Part shown: positions 11,750 through 25,000 of the stretch, piece by piece
Numbering within the stretch: position 1 is the stretch's first letter
How the letters are laid out: every line of letters begins with the position of its first letter
Origin: Eulemur rufifrons
Lineage: Eukaryota > Chordata > Mammalia > Primates > Lemuridae
DNA: 64,000 nucleotides
Assembly (NCBI RefSeq): GCF_041146395.1
Contig: NC_090989.1
Coordinates: forward strand, 51,052,501-51,116,500
Direction: 5' to 3'
Notes under the pieces: model-generated
Told to the model about the DNA's origin: nothing
Database searches by the model: none
Seen by the model: the letters and a program-made list of their open reading frames with translations, nothing else
Translations under genes and position numbers: made by a program

Positions 11750-14170
11750 ATAGAGAGCTAGGCCAGGGCACCTATGGTCAAAGGCAAACCTGAGGTTTAT
11801 ACGTTGTTGCCTATCGGGTGGGAGGAAGCACAACCATTTGCTTCAACAAAGCTGGGCCAGGCCCCAACTGGCTTGGTAAAACATCCATAATACCCTTGCA
11901 TTCCAAGAGCTCTGGTTGCCAAGAAAACAGCAAGGCAGGTAGAGACAACTGTAAGACTGTCACACATGGGGAGGTGAGAAAGGAGAGATTAAACAAAAAC
12001 AAACAAAGAAACCAGGAAAGGCACATTCAAGAAACACCATTAAAATTCCAAAGCATACAAGGAGGAAAAAATTAATCATGAAAGAGAGCCATCAGACAGA
12101 TGTTAATCTGATGACACAATTATGATTGAGCAATTTAAGATAAATTTAAACATGTATTTTTAATATCTTACAACATTTGAATAAAGGAAAGAACAAATGA
12201 TTATTATACTAAAATGGTTATGAATAGGAAAAGTAGCTATAAACAAATACTGAAGAGAAATTTTTGAAATGAAAAATATGGTCATTGAAATTAAAAAACA
12301 ATAAAAGCAAAGAATGAGTAAATTAGAAGAATACCGGTTTAGAAGAGCTAAAGAAGAGATTAATGGATAAAAAAGAGTACTGAGGAATTGACCTAAAGCA
12401 CGTGGAAAAAAAAAAGATTAAGAAAGAGAAAATATGACATCCAAGTTATAGCAAACTTAGAGAATGATCTAACTTAAAATTTCTTCCCATAAAATCATCA
12501 AACACAATAACTAAGAAATTTCTAGGCTGAAGGACTGCATCTTCATTTAGAAAATGCACATCAAGAGCTAAACAAGATAAAAATATAAATTACCTTGACA
12601 AACAGTGAAACTATAGAATGTAATAGCTAAAGAGAAAAATCTTAAAACTTCTCTGGGAGAAAAGCAATTTTTCTGATAATTAAAATGAGAGCAGAAATCT
12701 CTTTAGAAGCAATAGAGACCAGAATACAATGAAGTAATAGCTTCAAATTACTGGAAAAAAGATTATCAGACTACAATTATGTACACCTCTAAACAATTAT
12801 TCAAGAGAAGAGTACTAGGAAAACATTTTTAATATATACACAAGTAATGGCGTTTTTCACTCGTAGAAATTCAGAAACAATTTACTTTAGCAAAAAGGAA
12901 AGTATACCAGTATGGAAGGCATGAAATACAGAAAGCAATTGTGAGAGCAAAAAAGATAAAATGTGTGTGTACAATTTATTTAAATAAGTAATTTTTGTTG
13001 AATTTTTTGTTATTTCTCTCTCTTTGAAAAAAGCCGAAACTAAAATTCTAGATAATAATAACATAGATGGGGTGTGTGTTGAGAGGAAAAAAAAATACCA
13101 AATAGTTTCCAATTTGTTAGAAAAATCCAAAGTTTAGAATAAGAATATGTGCTCAACTTCAGCAAGTTTATTTGCTGAAAGTGGGTTTGACTTTTTAAGT
13201 GACATAGGGCATTTCAAGTACCCTGACCTTCCCTGTTATCTATAAAAACCAAATAACAAAAAATTAATGTTGATAATAATAAAAAATAAACTCAGAGAAG
13301 TCAATAATTATGGAAGTCAATAATCATCGTGTTAATTATGTGTCTAAAACATTAATGTAACCACTAAAAGAATAGAAATACAATTAATAAATCCTATAAG
13401 CAAAAGGAAAAGAATCCAGGAAAATCAAGGAAAAAAGGAAACATAATATGCCAGATACAAGTCAAACTCAGTAATCCACTCATCTATTAAAATATAGAAT
13501 CTATCAGAATGTATTTCAAAATATCCATTTTAAATGCTGCTCTTACAAGATACAAAGAGCCAAATAATACAGAAAATTTGAAATAAAGGAACATAAGAAA
13601 TAAGGAATAAAAACAATATACTTAAATATTGATTATGATAACTAAAAGAAAGCTTATATAGCAATACTAAAAATGGAATTATTATATAAAATTTAAAGCA
13701 AAAGCCTTAGCAAGAATGGGACATTCTATAATAATAACAGTATTCACTAACATATATATAAATATTCTAAATTGTGATACTGTAATTATATACAATGAAA
13801 GTACATAAAGCTAAAGTTAACAGGTTTATAAAAAGAAATTAACAAAATTACAATCATGGTGGAGACTGGAAAATATTCTCCAAAAAGCTGATTACAAAAA
13901 AGATATTATTAAGGCCATAGAAAATGTAAATAATGTTTTTAACAGCATTATTGTCTATTTCTACCCACATACCTACCTATTATTTCTTGAACTCTACATT
14001 CAAGAAATAAAGATTGTACTTTCTTTCCAATATATGTGAAAACTACAAAAAAATCAGTCAGTATAGGCCACAAGGGAAATTTCAATTCCAAAAAAAATCA
14101 TAGTTTGTGTTATCTTACCACAGTGTAATAAGAAATCAATAACAAAATTACATATATATGTTAAAATATA

Positions 14171-14210
14171 CAGTGTGCACACGTGCTCACACATGTGCAC
14201 ACACACACAA
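14171..14210. repeat. (CA)n / CACATGTGCAC tract
   Basis: Short alternating purine-pyrimidine stretch with CACACACACAC at its right end, inside the old L1. Confidence 0.8.
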
Positions 14211-14477
14211 AATGTAAATAACCTTTAGTTTAAAGAAGAAATCACAGTGGAAAGACCGAAGTATTTAAAAGTGAATAGCAGCAAAAAAATTTACATATCA
14301 AAATATGTGGGCTACGGTTAGAGGGGTAATTAGAACATTTATTGCAATACAATCCTATGTTAGAAAAAAGAGAAAAAAATGAACATAAATAAGCTGCATG
14401 GTAATCTTAAGGAGCTAGATGAAAGTGAGAAATAAAATATACCAAATAAATAAGTCCAACATATCCAATAAATAAAA

Positions 14478-14625
14478 TATATATCCATTACCTCAATATG
14501 TCGATTACCCTGATTTGATTAATATACATTGAATGCCTGTATCAAAACATCACATGTACCCTATAAATATATACAACTATTATGCTCCCATAATAATAAA
14601 GAAATAAGATATTTAAAAAATACCA
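14478..14625 (+). mobile_element. L1 3'-terminal fragment nested in the older L1
   Basis: Carries GATTACCCTGATTTGATTAA, then TCAAAACATCACATGTACCC and TATAAATATATACAACTATT, the last block of the L1MA/L1PB-type 3'UTR, followed by an A-rich tail. A true 3' end in the middle of a longer L1 means a later insertion. Confidence 0.75.
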
Positions 14626-17600
14626 AAAATACATATAAAAAATGAAATGTATCCAAGAAAGAAGGAAACAAAATATAAAGGTAAAAACAAAAAACAAGGT
14701 AGCAAACATAGAAATAAAAGAGGAAATCTAAAAGCCAAAAGCTTGTTATTTAGAAAAGAAAACTAAAAAAAAAAATTTTTCATTAAAGTAGTTTAAGAAA
14801 AGACAGAGAAGCCCAAATAATCAATATTAGAAAGTGAAAAAGGAGAGTATTTTTAGACTTATGGCACAATTTAAGAATCATAAGAAATAATAATGATAAA
14901 ATTAATGGCAAAGAGAGAACTTTCTAAAAATATTTACATTACAAAAGTAAATAAAAAAAGAAATAGAAAACTTGAGGAGAATAAAAATCATTAAAAATGG
15001 ACATTCCTCCTTCCCTTCTCATCCACGGAAAAAGAAAAGATACCAGGGCCAGAAAGTTAAATAGGTAAATTTTGTCCAATAGTAAATGAACACATAATCT
15101 CTACTTAATGAAAATTGTTTTAAAAGATAATAAAAAAACTATCCAAATAAATTTTCAAGGGTAATATAATAGAAAAATCAGACAGTTCAGACAGACATTT
15201 TGAGAAAAGAAAATTACTCACCAACCTATGAACATGGATAAAATACTAACTTATGAACTGAAATAGTAATTTATGAACTAAATTATGAACTCAAATACCA
15301 ACAAATGAACCTCAGCTGTAGAATAAAAATATTAATATACCTTAACTAATTAAAAACCATTTCAGAATGATCTATTGATATAACTTACATTAAAGAATAT
15401 GTATCATATGATTATTTTGATACAGGCAAAGTTGATAAAATTTAATATTGGTTTAAGACTTTAAAATCTTAATAAATTTGCATAGCTTCTTACAGTACAT
15501 ATTTACCAATAATCTATTACAGACATTACAATCTTTAATCAAAATTTGGTTTTAATTGCAGACAATACATTTGGGTTCATAAAAAATTCAAAGGAATCTA
15601 TAGAAAAATTTAAAATGAATAAGATAACTTATTAAGTTAATTGGATCTTACATCTTGACATTAAAATTAATATATGACTGCTATACCAATTAGAAAATAT
15701 AATAAAGTGTTGCAATAAATAACAAAAATATATGACTTAGAAGAATATAATGAAAGATATATAGTATTTATAAAGAAAATAATAAAGAATATAAATAAGA
15801 AGTGAATAAATAGAAATACATATAATTTTAATGAATAGGAAAACTTAATATCTTAAGTAATTTCTCCACAAAATTAATCTGTGTAGTTATTGTAATTGAC
15901 AAAGTCTTAGATCCTGACAAAAATTATTCTAACTCAATTTTGAAAACTGGAAAAACAGAGACAAAGGACTTGATCCATTGCCTGTCATATTTTAAAGCCA
16001 CACTATTAAACAGTATTTAATTGGGACAGGAGTCAAGAAAAAGAGCCTGAAAAGGGACCTAAACCCACATGAGAACACAATGCGTGATGGAGGCAGGCAG
16101 TACCTATTAATCCTGAAAAGGTGAGTACTGCAGTCACTGGTCAACTGGCTTTGCGTATGGTAAGAGCACAGTGAGATTCCCTATAATAAACTTTACCCTC
16201 CAAAATAATCCTTCCGAATCTCAGACCTCAAGATGAAAAGCAAAATTTTAAAACTTTTAGAAGAATATGTAAGTGACTATTTTTCTTACAATGAGGAAGG
16301 AAAGCATTTAAGACAAAAAGTTATGAAGGAAACAGATAAACTTGACACATAAAACCAAAAGATATGAGAATTTTTAAATTTATGCAACCAAGAATACATA
16401 GCTACAGTGTGAAAAAGTATTCATAAAAGTGAATAAGGATAAAGGACTAACTAACCTAGTAAACAAGTAGACCATGCACATGGAAAGCCATTCAGAGAAG
16501 AGCAAACTTGAAACAAAAGAAAAGTTTAAAATTATGCTCAATCTCATAACTAATCTAGAAAATAATAGTTTAAGTGACAGTCTAAAGTGATGTATTATTT
16601 ACACCACTAAGAAATAAAAATTTTAACAGTTTGAACTTTTCAAATATAATTTAGAATGTGGGTAGATAAAAACTCTCATATACTGGGGAAAGTGTATATG
16701 CTAAGGGCCAATTTACAATCTAGCAATATAGCATTAAGTTGAAGTTGCTCCCATTATGACTCAGCAGTTGTACTCATAGGTGCACATCCCAGAGAATCTC
16801 TTGCACATTTCATGAGAATATAAACAGATAGTTATTGTAGAATAATTTGTCATGGTGAAATACCACAAACTAAAAAATCAATATCAAGAGGAGAATGGTA
16901 AATAAAATATGGTATGTTCTTACAATTGACATTTGTCAACATCAATGGATTTCAAAAACACAACATTGAATGAAAAAGAAAAGCAAGTTTCAAATGATAC
17001 CATGCAGTGATATCATTTACAGAAGTTTAAAATATGTGACGTTTTGTTAGTCACTACATGTATTTGAGATAAAGCGTAATAGCATAAACTGATTGAACAC
17101 ACAAAGTAGTGATGGTGGCTGCCTCTGGATAGTCAAGGAATAAGTAGAATGATGGAGAGGAACAAGGGAGATGAACTTTACCCATCATAATTTCATTTCT
17201 TTTATGAAAACATGTCTGGAGCCAATATGAGACAGAGTGGATAATTTGTCATCCTGCATAGTGGATGCATACTTGTGTGTGTTATTTCCTTAACTTTCTG
17301 GTTTTTAAAATGTTTTCAAGAAATGAAATAATAAACCTACTAGCATATTTGTGTGATGGTGCATTTGCAACCAGTCATATTACTCTTTAGTAGCAACTCA
17401 TGACTTGCTTGAGTGATATCTTTTATTTATTAGAGGAAAATGATTTTTTTAAATTCCTCTGGTTTCGAGGAAGAGGAATTTTCCATGAACATCCTGGATT
17501 TTTGTCCCAACCTTTATTGTACTTCACCTGCCTGTAACTCATGTAACTCAGCCCGTGCTAGTCTCTGTGGGAGCCAGTAGCTTGTAGTGAATATGCATCC

Positions 17601-17825
17601 TATGCTTTCCCTGCATTTGTTCTCTGTTTTCTAGATTGTTAAAGCAGACTTTATTTGCTACATGAGAATATTTCCTTTCAAGTCTTTGGTCAGAAATGTT
17701 ATATTAGCAAAGGAGTATGATAGTTTGATGGCAATTTGATTTCATATTTCCTTTAATTCTTGGACAATAGGCATTTTAGTGGACTAAATGTTGCACATAA
17801 AATGAAGAAAATAGTCACGTATCCA

Positions 17826-17957
17826 GAGGGGATATAAGGATAGTTGGGTTAAACATGATTTTTATTCAGTTCTAAAAAGAGTCTTATTGCAACTAGGAAG
17901 GGATTTAAGGTTACTTCGGCTAAACATAATTTTCTTCCAGGTCTATAAAGAATGTTA
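17826..17957. repeat. Diverged 71-bp tandem duplication
   Basis: Two head-to-tail copies begin at 17826 and 17897. Counting by eye over about 61 aligned bases gives roughly three quarters identity without indels. Shared anchors include GGGAT-TAAGG, TAAACAT and CTTA/GTTA ends. It is not part of any repeat family I recognise. Confidence 0.75.
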
Positions 17958-19799
17958 GTATCTATTTGTATTGCAAGCTCTTAGTAATTTTCTGAGGATT
18001 GTAGTAACTCATATTCCTATGCATTTTGATTAGCACAAATGGAGACATTGAAGATTTATGTAATAATAATACCCTATGCATTATGTAATGGCTTTCTTTA
18101 AACAATGTGCTTTGCTTTGTAAATATCATCTTAAAATGTAAGAAAAAATGGCAAATATTAGAAAGAATATTTGCTGTTACTAGATTTGATCTAATCTAAA
18201 TATTTTGGTATGTCAAATTCTGATAGAATATTTAGAGATATTATAATGAATACATGAAATTTTTGTCTGTTTATAATGTAAGGCATGCCTTAAGAAATAA
18301 AGTTATCTTAAAATGGAATTCATTCCAGAAAAAGAAAAATATATTTCTTTCTATTTAAAATCTCTGTTCCATGCATAATACCATTTGGGGGTTTCCATGT
18401 AAGTCCCTCTAGCACCACCACACCTGCCCTCCCCCCATTAAAAAGATAAAGATTATAACTTCTATTTTCTCATTCATGTAGGAGTAATAATTTAAGCTGC
18501 CAGAATTCTTTGCCTCACAATTTGGATGATCAGTCTGAAAGTGATTACAGTAGGATTTTAGATAGTTTTTTGTTTTAGCTGAAACAATTGCTATTTTCTG
18601 CAAGATAGCAACATATAAGCCACTGGTAAATATTTCTCAACTGTGATACACACAAATGTTAATGTTGTTGGAAAGAAAGATGAGCATGTGGCACACCCCC
18701 AGCCCTCCCGCTATCCTCCCTCCCAGAGCCTCCTGGCAAAGACTGCTCCTCTGATGCCTCAATTATGCTACCAGAAGAGCTATGTGTTGGGGAGATAGAG
18801 CCTTCCAAGCCTCTGTGCTCCTGGTGCCAGTACCTGTCCGCCCACCCACAAAGGCCAGGCTTTGGACATGGCTGAGGAACAGACACAGAGGCCTTTGCAT
18901 GGTGTAAGATCCACCCATTCCACTTTCTCCAACAATTATTGCCTTATTCCACAATATGCCCAAGGGACTATTAATCGTTTCCAGGCCCACATCCTCTTTA
19001 TGCCAGTCACCACAAGGTGCTCCTCATTCCTAAGTGCTCCCTAAGTGTCATCTAAACACTCATTCCCAGGAAGTTGTGCACATTGCCCACTCTGACCTAG
19101 TCCCACCCACTTTCCAACCCAGTCAGTCATTATCAACTTATCCTTTACGTTTAACCTCCTGTAAATTTCTCATTTCCTTTTCTATCTTAACACAAAAATG
19201 GCTCATCCGTGACAACACTGCTTTCTCTGTTATCCTTGCAAGTGGTGGTTATTTTCTCTCCCTATTTTTAATTTCTTCATCGTGTCATTTCCAGAATATT
19301 CTCCCTCCATTCTTCCTAAAAGTCTCCAGCTCCTTTAAAGATTATGTCATCAAACAATATCATTCTTCCTTATTGTAATCATCCTCAATTCTTTGTGATA
19401 TAACCATCTGAATTACAGTCTCAGTTCCTCTCACTCCAACATCGATCCCGTATCACGCTCCTGCTCCTTTGCTGGTGCCCTTGCCAAGCTCCTGAATCTC
19501 GCTGAAAGCCAAGTTGAGCCCCGAAGTCTGCGTATTCCACAGAGTCCATGCATCGTCTATACCCTACTGCCTTCACTTCCAGACTTAGATGGATTGCTAT
19601 ACTGTTTGATAACATCTTGGAAGTGAGGAGTCAGTTCTCCATGATGTAAACCTTAAACAATGGGAAAAGGGAGATGGGAGATAATAGGGCAGACAAAAAT
19701 CCCTTTATTTCTCCCTTTCATGGACTGCTCCAATGTATGTTTTCTCCATGCAAACTTTCCAGAAGAACCTCACATACTAAGTAAAACATTTGCTGAATG

Positions 19800-19960
19800 A
19801 TCAATCTTATCTCCTTATAAAGTACACTTCTTAGTACTGCTTTATATTACTTTCTATTTGTCTTGCCTGTCTCTACTTATTTCTTCATCTTCACTGCCCT
19901 AGACTGTCACATATTAAATAAAGTCTAAGCACTTTAATCCCTGCCTCAAGCTCCTTTTTC
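19800..19960 (+). mobile_element. Possible L2 LINE fragment
   Basis: Has the composition and order of the L2 3' region (CCCTAGACTGTCACATATTA, CACTTTAATCCCTGCCTCAA) but without the diagnostic terminal GAATGAATG repeat. Weak. Confidence 0.3.
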
Positions 19961-20396
19961 TGGAAGCCTAGGGAAAAGACAAATAGTTAATATCTGTCAA
20001 TATCTTCTGTGGATACTGGAGGGAAATCAATAGGAAACTTCCAAGGTAAAATAAAGAAGATGGCATATTCTGTCCCAGTGGATCCTTCATTCTTGATCAT
20101 GTATTTAAGAAAAATGATGCTCAATAAATGCATAATGAGCCACAAGACAGTATCTTTTGTCTTTACCGGTGGATAATCTTTTATTTTTCACATGGGATTA
20201 CATTTTATTATTTGTTGTTTTTCTTAATAAAAATGGAATAAGAGTCTCACATGAAATGGATCAATGTGAGGCGGTCACTGGAGTCCCTCTGCTCCTAGTT
20301 GCCAAACCAGCATAGTTTTTGATACAATCATTTGAGGACTGAAAATTTCATTTTCCTCTGAGTCACAGATGCCACTCCATTTTATGAACTCTAGAC

Positions 20397-20597
20397 CAGT
20401 GTGATCCAATAGATAATTTTGTTGGTGATAGATTTATTCTGTGCTGTTCAGTACAGAAGCCACTGGCCACATGTGGCTATTGAGCACTTTAAATGTAACT
20501 AGTGAGACTGAGGAATAAAATTTTTAACTTTTTAAAAAGTTTAATTCAAATGTAAATAGCTACATGTAGCTAGTGGCTAAAGTATTGAACTGCCCAG
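20397..20597 (+). mobile_element. hAT-type MITE, copy 1
   Basis: Starts with CAGTGTGATCCAATAG and ends GAACTGCCCAG, degraded forms of CAGTGCTGTCC terminal inverted repeats. The core ACATGTGGCTATTGAGCACT is followed by an AT-rich palindrome (AACTTTTTAAAAAGTT) and CTAGTGGCTAAAGTATTGAA. It is about 200 bp, non-coding and non-autonomous. The same element occurs at 62874-63057. Confidence 0.8.
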
Positions 20598-21587
20598 TTT
20601 TAAACCAGCAGGAGTGTGATGTTTTTGCAATCTAAGTGACACAGCCTAAAGTCACCTATTCCAAAACTAACTCTGAAGATAGATGGTCTCCTGCTATTTG
20701 TAGCACACAACAGGAACTACAACACAATGATGAGAAACATTCCTAATATAGGTGGAAAAGTGAGTGTGACAAAACTCTATAAAAAAAGAAATCCACTTGA
20801 TAGACATTTCTATATCAAATGTTGCTTAAAAATTAATGTGCTGAGTATCTGTGATTATTTACATGCTTTGGTAATATCTTCCTTTTAAAGATATCTTACT
20901 CATTATGCTTTCTACTATATAAATTAAAATGATACAATTGACTAATCAAAGCCTCCAAAACAATAGTTAATTCTTTGTATTTCTCAACAATAGTGTCTAA
21001 GTTGGAACCTCCCTCATCTTTCTTTGGGCCAGAATCCTTTTCTACATGCTATCATAGTATTATATTTATTTCATTCAATTCAATTTTCTGTTCACAATTA
21101 TATGTTAACTACTGTGATTATTTGATTTAGATCTATCTCTTTTACTAAATTTGAAGATCTTTATAAGTGGGAGGATGACTCATTTACCTTGCATAGTGTC
21201 TGACATATAATATGTGATCACTAAGTGTTGAATATGTGAGCAAAATTCATTCACTTTTGCAGGGAAAAAAACCCTCAGTGTAACTTGTCTTCCTGTATAT
21301 AAAATAGTCTGAATACTTTCCAGTTGTTAATTTAAATACTATGTATTACCAGTTAACTATATTATTTTGTATCCTGTTCCCTTGCTACCTGATGTAATGG
21401 GTCAGCCAACTCTCTTCAAATCCCATGATAATTAATGGGAAACTTAGAAAACATAGATTAATCGAAAGGTTTCAAAATAAATAATTGCCTTTAAGAAACT
21501 GAATAACTATTAAACATTAGTTGTATAAAAATTGGCCACAAAATTAACTTTAGAACTCTTCAGTTTAGTAATAGTTTCTTGGTTTTG
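20598..21587. other. Unassigned sequence with an L2 tail
   Basis: Nothing recognised except an L2-like 3' end at about 21090-21240. Confidence 0.4.
21090..21240 (+). mobile_element. L2 LINE 3' end fragment
   Basis: Has the L2 terminal order: AATTTGAAGATCTTTATAAG, then CTTGCATAGTGTCTGACATA, then TGTGATCACTAAGTGTTGAA. Diverged. Confidence 0.6.
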
Positions 21588-21921
21588 TACAGTAGTCACC
21601 ACTTATCCATGGTTTTGCTTCCCATGGCTCAGTTACCTGCAGTAAACTGCATTCTGAAAATAGATAAGTATAATACAAAAGATATTTTGACAGAGACAGA
21701 AGGATAGTGAGCAGTCACATAACTTTTATTATAATATATTGCTATAATTGTTCTATTTTATTATTAGTTGTTAATCTGTTACTGTGCCCAATTTATAAAT
21801 AAAAATTTATCGTAAATACGTGTGTGTAGGAAAAACAGAATGAGAGATTCAGTTTTATCTGTGGCTTCAGACAGCTGCTGGGGTTCTTGAAAAGTATCCC
21901 CTGCAGTTAAGGGGGAACTAC
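21588..21921 (+). mobile_element. Tigger/MER2-like TcMar MITE
   Basis: The left end CAGTAGTCACCACTTATCCA and the right end AGTTAAGGGGGAACTACTCT are degraded inverted copies of each other, the terminal repeats of a pogo/Tigger-group element. The interior carries GGTTTTGCTTCCCATGGCTC and CAGTTACCTGCAGTAAACTG near the left, and GGGGTTCTTGAAAAGTATCC near the right. About 330 bp, no transposase. The subfamily name is uncertain. Confidence 0.75.
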
Positions 21922-22050
21922 TCTAATTCTTGTGACCTTAATCCACTCACTCATTCTAGAAAGGGACCACAGAAAAGATTATTTTGTAAACTACCTCTCT
22001 GTCCATTTATATCTCATTATTTATTCCTATTACACAGATTTTATTATTGG

Positions 22051-22084
22051 AATATTTTATTTTATTTATTTTTAAAATTGCATA
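22051..22084 (-). mobile_element. 3' tip of older host L1, left of the nested L1
   Basis: T-rich tail followed by TTTTTAAAATTGCATATT. Joined to 25439 onward (ATTAGGGTATACAAATGG), it reproduces a continuous L1 3'UTR end. The two pieces therefore appear to be one older L1 split by the younger one at 22085-25438. Confidence 0.6.
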
Positions 22085-25000
22085 TTTTTTAAAATTTCAG
22101 CATATTATGGGGGTACAAAAGTTTAGGTTACGTGTATTGGCCTTGCCCCCCCACCCCCACCCCCGAGTCAGAGCTTCAAGCGTGTCCATTCCCCAGACAG
22201 TGTGCATCGCACTCATTATGTACGTATACACCCATCCTCTCCCCCCCGATCTGCCTGACACCCAATTAATGTTATTCCTGTATGTGTTCTTAGGTGTTGA
22301 TCAGTGAAATCAATTTGATGGTGAGTACATGTGCTTGTTTTTCCATTCTTGGGATACTTCACTTAGTAGAATGGGTTCCAGCTCTAGCCAGGAAAATACA
22401 AGAGGTGTTAGATCACCTTTGTTTCTTATAGCTCCATGGTATACATATACCGCATTTTATTAAGCCACTCATGTATTGATGGGCACCTGGGTTGTTTCCA
22501 TATCCTTGAAATTGTGAATTGGGCTGCTATAAACATTCGAGTGCAGGTGTCTTTCATATAGAATATCTTTTGTTCTTTTGGGTAGATGCCCAGTAATGGG
22601 ATTCCTGGATCCAATGGTAGCTCTACTTTTATCTCTTTAAGGTATCTCCATATTGCTTTCCACAGAAGTTGCACTAGTTTGCAGTCCCACCAGCAGTGTA
22701 TGAGTGTTCCTATCTCTCCGCATCCACGCCAACATTTATTGTTTTGGGACTTTTTGATAAATGCCATTCTCACTGGAGACAAGTGATATCTCATTGCTGT
22801 TTTGACTTGCATTTCCCTGATGATTAGAGATGTTGAGCTTTTTTCATATATTTCTTGGCCATAAGTCTATCTTCTTTTGAAAAGTTTTTGTTCATGTCCT
22901 TTGCCCACTTTTTGATAGGGTTGTTTGATTTTTTCTTGATGATTTTCCTGTGTTCTAAATAGATTCTAGTTATCAGTCCTTTATCTGATGTGTAGCATGC
23001 GAAAATTTTTTCCCATTCTGTAGGTTGTCTGTTTGCTCTCATGACTGTTACTTTGGCTGTGCAGAAGCTTTTTAATTTGATCAGGTCCCATTTATTTATT
23101 TTTGTTGATGCTGCAATTGCCTTTGGGGTCTTCCTCATAAATTCTTTCTCTAGGCCAATGTCTATAAGAGTTTTTCCCACATTTTCTTCTAGAATTCTAA
23201 TAGTTTCACACCTTAGATTTAAGTCTGTTACCCACCGTGAGTTGATTTTTGTGAGAGGTGAAAGGTGTGGGTCCTGTTTCAGTCTTCTACATGTGGCTAT
23301 CCAGTTTTCCCAGCACCATTTATTGAACAAGGATTCTTTTCCCAGTGTATGTTTTTGTCTGCTTTGTCAAAGATTAGATGGCTATATGAGGATGGTTTTA
23401 TATCTGGGTTCTCATTTCTGTTCCACTGTTCGATGTCTCTGTTTTTTTGCCAAAACCAAGCTGATTTAATGACTATAACTTTGTAGTATAGTTTGAAGTC
23501 TGGTAAATTAATACCTCCCATTTTGTTATTATTGCCTAAAATTGCTTTTGCAAAGAGGAGTCTTCTCTGGTTCCATACGAAGTGTAAAATTATTTTTTCC
23601 ATATCTTGAAAAATGATGTTGGTAATTTAATAGGGATTGCATTGAATCTGTAGATCACTTTAAGTAGTACAGACATTTTAACAATGTTGATTTTGCTGAC
23701 CCATGAGCATGGTATCATTTTCGTACTCTGTCTTTTCCTTCCTCAGTGTTTCATAGTTCTCCCTACAGAGGTCTTTTACCTCCTTAGTTAAATATATTCC
23801 TAGGTACTTTATTTTCTTTGTTGCTATTGTGAAAGGTATTGAGTCTTTGATTTGGTTTTCAGTTTAACTGTTATTGGTGTATATGAATGTCTCTGATTTG
23901 TGTGTATTGATTTTGTATCCTGAGACTTTACTGAATTCATTTATCAATTACAGGAGTCTCTTAGTTGAATCCTTGGGGTTTTCTAGATATAATATCATAT
24001 CATCAGCAAAGAGTGAGAGTTTTATCTCTTCTGCCCCCATTTGGACACCCTTAATTCTGCTCTCTTGCCTCATTGGTCTTGCAAGGATTTCCAGCACTAT
24101 GTTGAATAGGAGTGGGGACACTGGGCAACCTTGTCTGGTTCTAGTTCTAAGTGGGAATGCTTTCAATTTTTCCCCATTCAGTATGATGTTGGCTGTGGGT
24201 TTGTCATATATGGCTTGTATCATTTTTAGATAGGCCCCATCTATGCCTATTGTGTTAAGCGTTCTTATCATAAAAGAGTGTTAAATTTTGTCAAATGCTT
24301 TTTCTGCGTCTATTGAGAGGATCATATGGTCTTTGTTTTTGCTTATATTTATGTGGTGAATTAAATTTATAGATTTGTGTATGTTGAACCATCCCTGCAT
24401 CTCTGAGATGAAGCCCACTTGGTCATGATGGATTATTTTCTTGATAAGCACCTGGACTTGATTTGCTAGGATTTTATTGAGAATTTTTGCATCTATATTC
24501 ACAAGGGATATTGGTCCATAGTTTTCTTTTTTTGTTGTGTCCTTTCCTGGTTTTGGTATCAGGATTATGTTGGCTTCATAAAATGTGTTGGGGAGGATTC
24601 CATCCTTCTCAATGTTGTGGAATAATTTTTGTAGGATAGGCACCAGTTCTTTGTAGGTGTGGTAAAATTTGGGTGTGAAACCATCTCGTGCGGGGCTTTT
24701 CTTTTTGGGGAGGTTTTTTATTGCTGTTTCAATTTCAGTACTTGATACCGGTCTGTTCAAGAATTCTATTTCTTCCTGGTTGAGCCTAGGGAGGCTGTGT
24801 GTTTCTAAAAATTTGTCTATTTCCTCCACATTTTTCAGTTTGTATGCATAAAAGTTTTTGTAGTATTCATAGATGATGTGTTGTATCTGCGTGGCATCAG
24901 TTGTAATTTCTTCTTTCATGTTCCTGATGGAACTTATTAGAGATTTTTCTTTTCTGCTCTTAGTCAGTCTAGCCAAAGGCATGTCAATTTTGTTTGTCTT

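Larger units (their letters stand above)
11750..17340 (+). mobile_element. Ancient, near full-length L1 (L1M-class), heavily decayed
   Basis: A 5.6-kb A-rich plus-strand tract read as one old L1. A probable 5'UTR-like stretch lies at 11750-12080 and ORF1-like A-rich sequence at 12080-12840. The ORF1-to-ORF2 region is near 12660-12830 (AGAGACCAGAATACAATGAA, GTACACCTCTAAACAATTAT). ORF2-derived sequence follows to about 16700, then an ORF2 end/3'UTR-like stretch (16740-17330: ATGACTCAGCAGTTGTACTC, TAAAATATGGTATGTTCTTA, GTGATGGTGGCTGCCTCTGG). All frames are broken, so no protein can be made. The 5' limit is the least certain point, and part of the tract could be separate L1 pieces. Confidence 0.65.
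17341..20396. other. Unassigned, mostly single-copy sequence
   Basis: About 3 kb without a confidently recognised repeat, except a diverged tandem duplication (17826-17957) and L2-like sequence near 19800-19960. 18690-18900 is locally GC-richer, and overlapping open frames there show no family match. Confidence 0.4.

Noticed and set aside
18659..19044. Overlapping frames on both strands in a GC-richer patch
   Set aside because: Mutually overlapping, without a conserved motif, start context or splice structure. The composition alone explains the open frames.
22047..24233. Plus-strand open frames across the young L1 (for example 22047-22307, 23041-23486, 23874-24233)
   Set aside because: Antisense to L1 ORF2 and its 3'UTR. 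The coding trace is on the minus strand.
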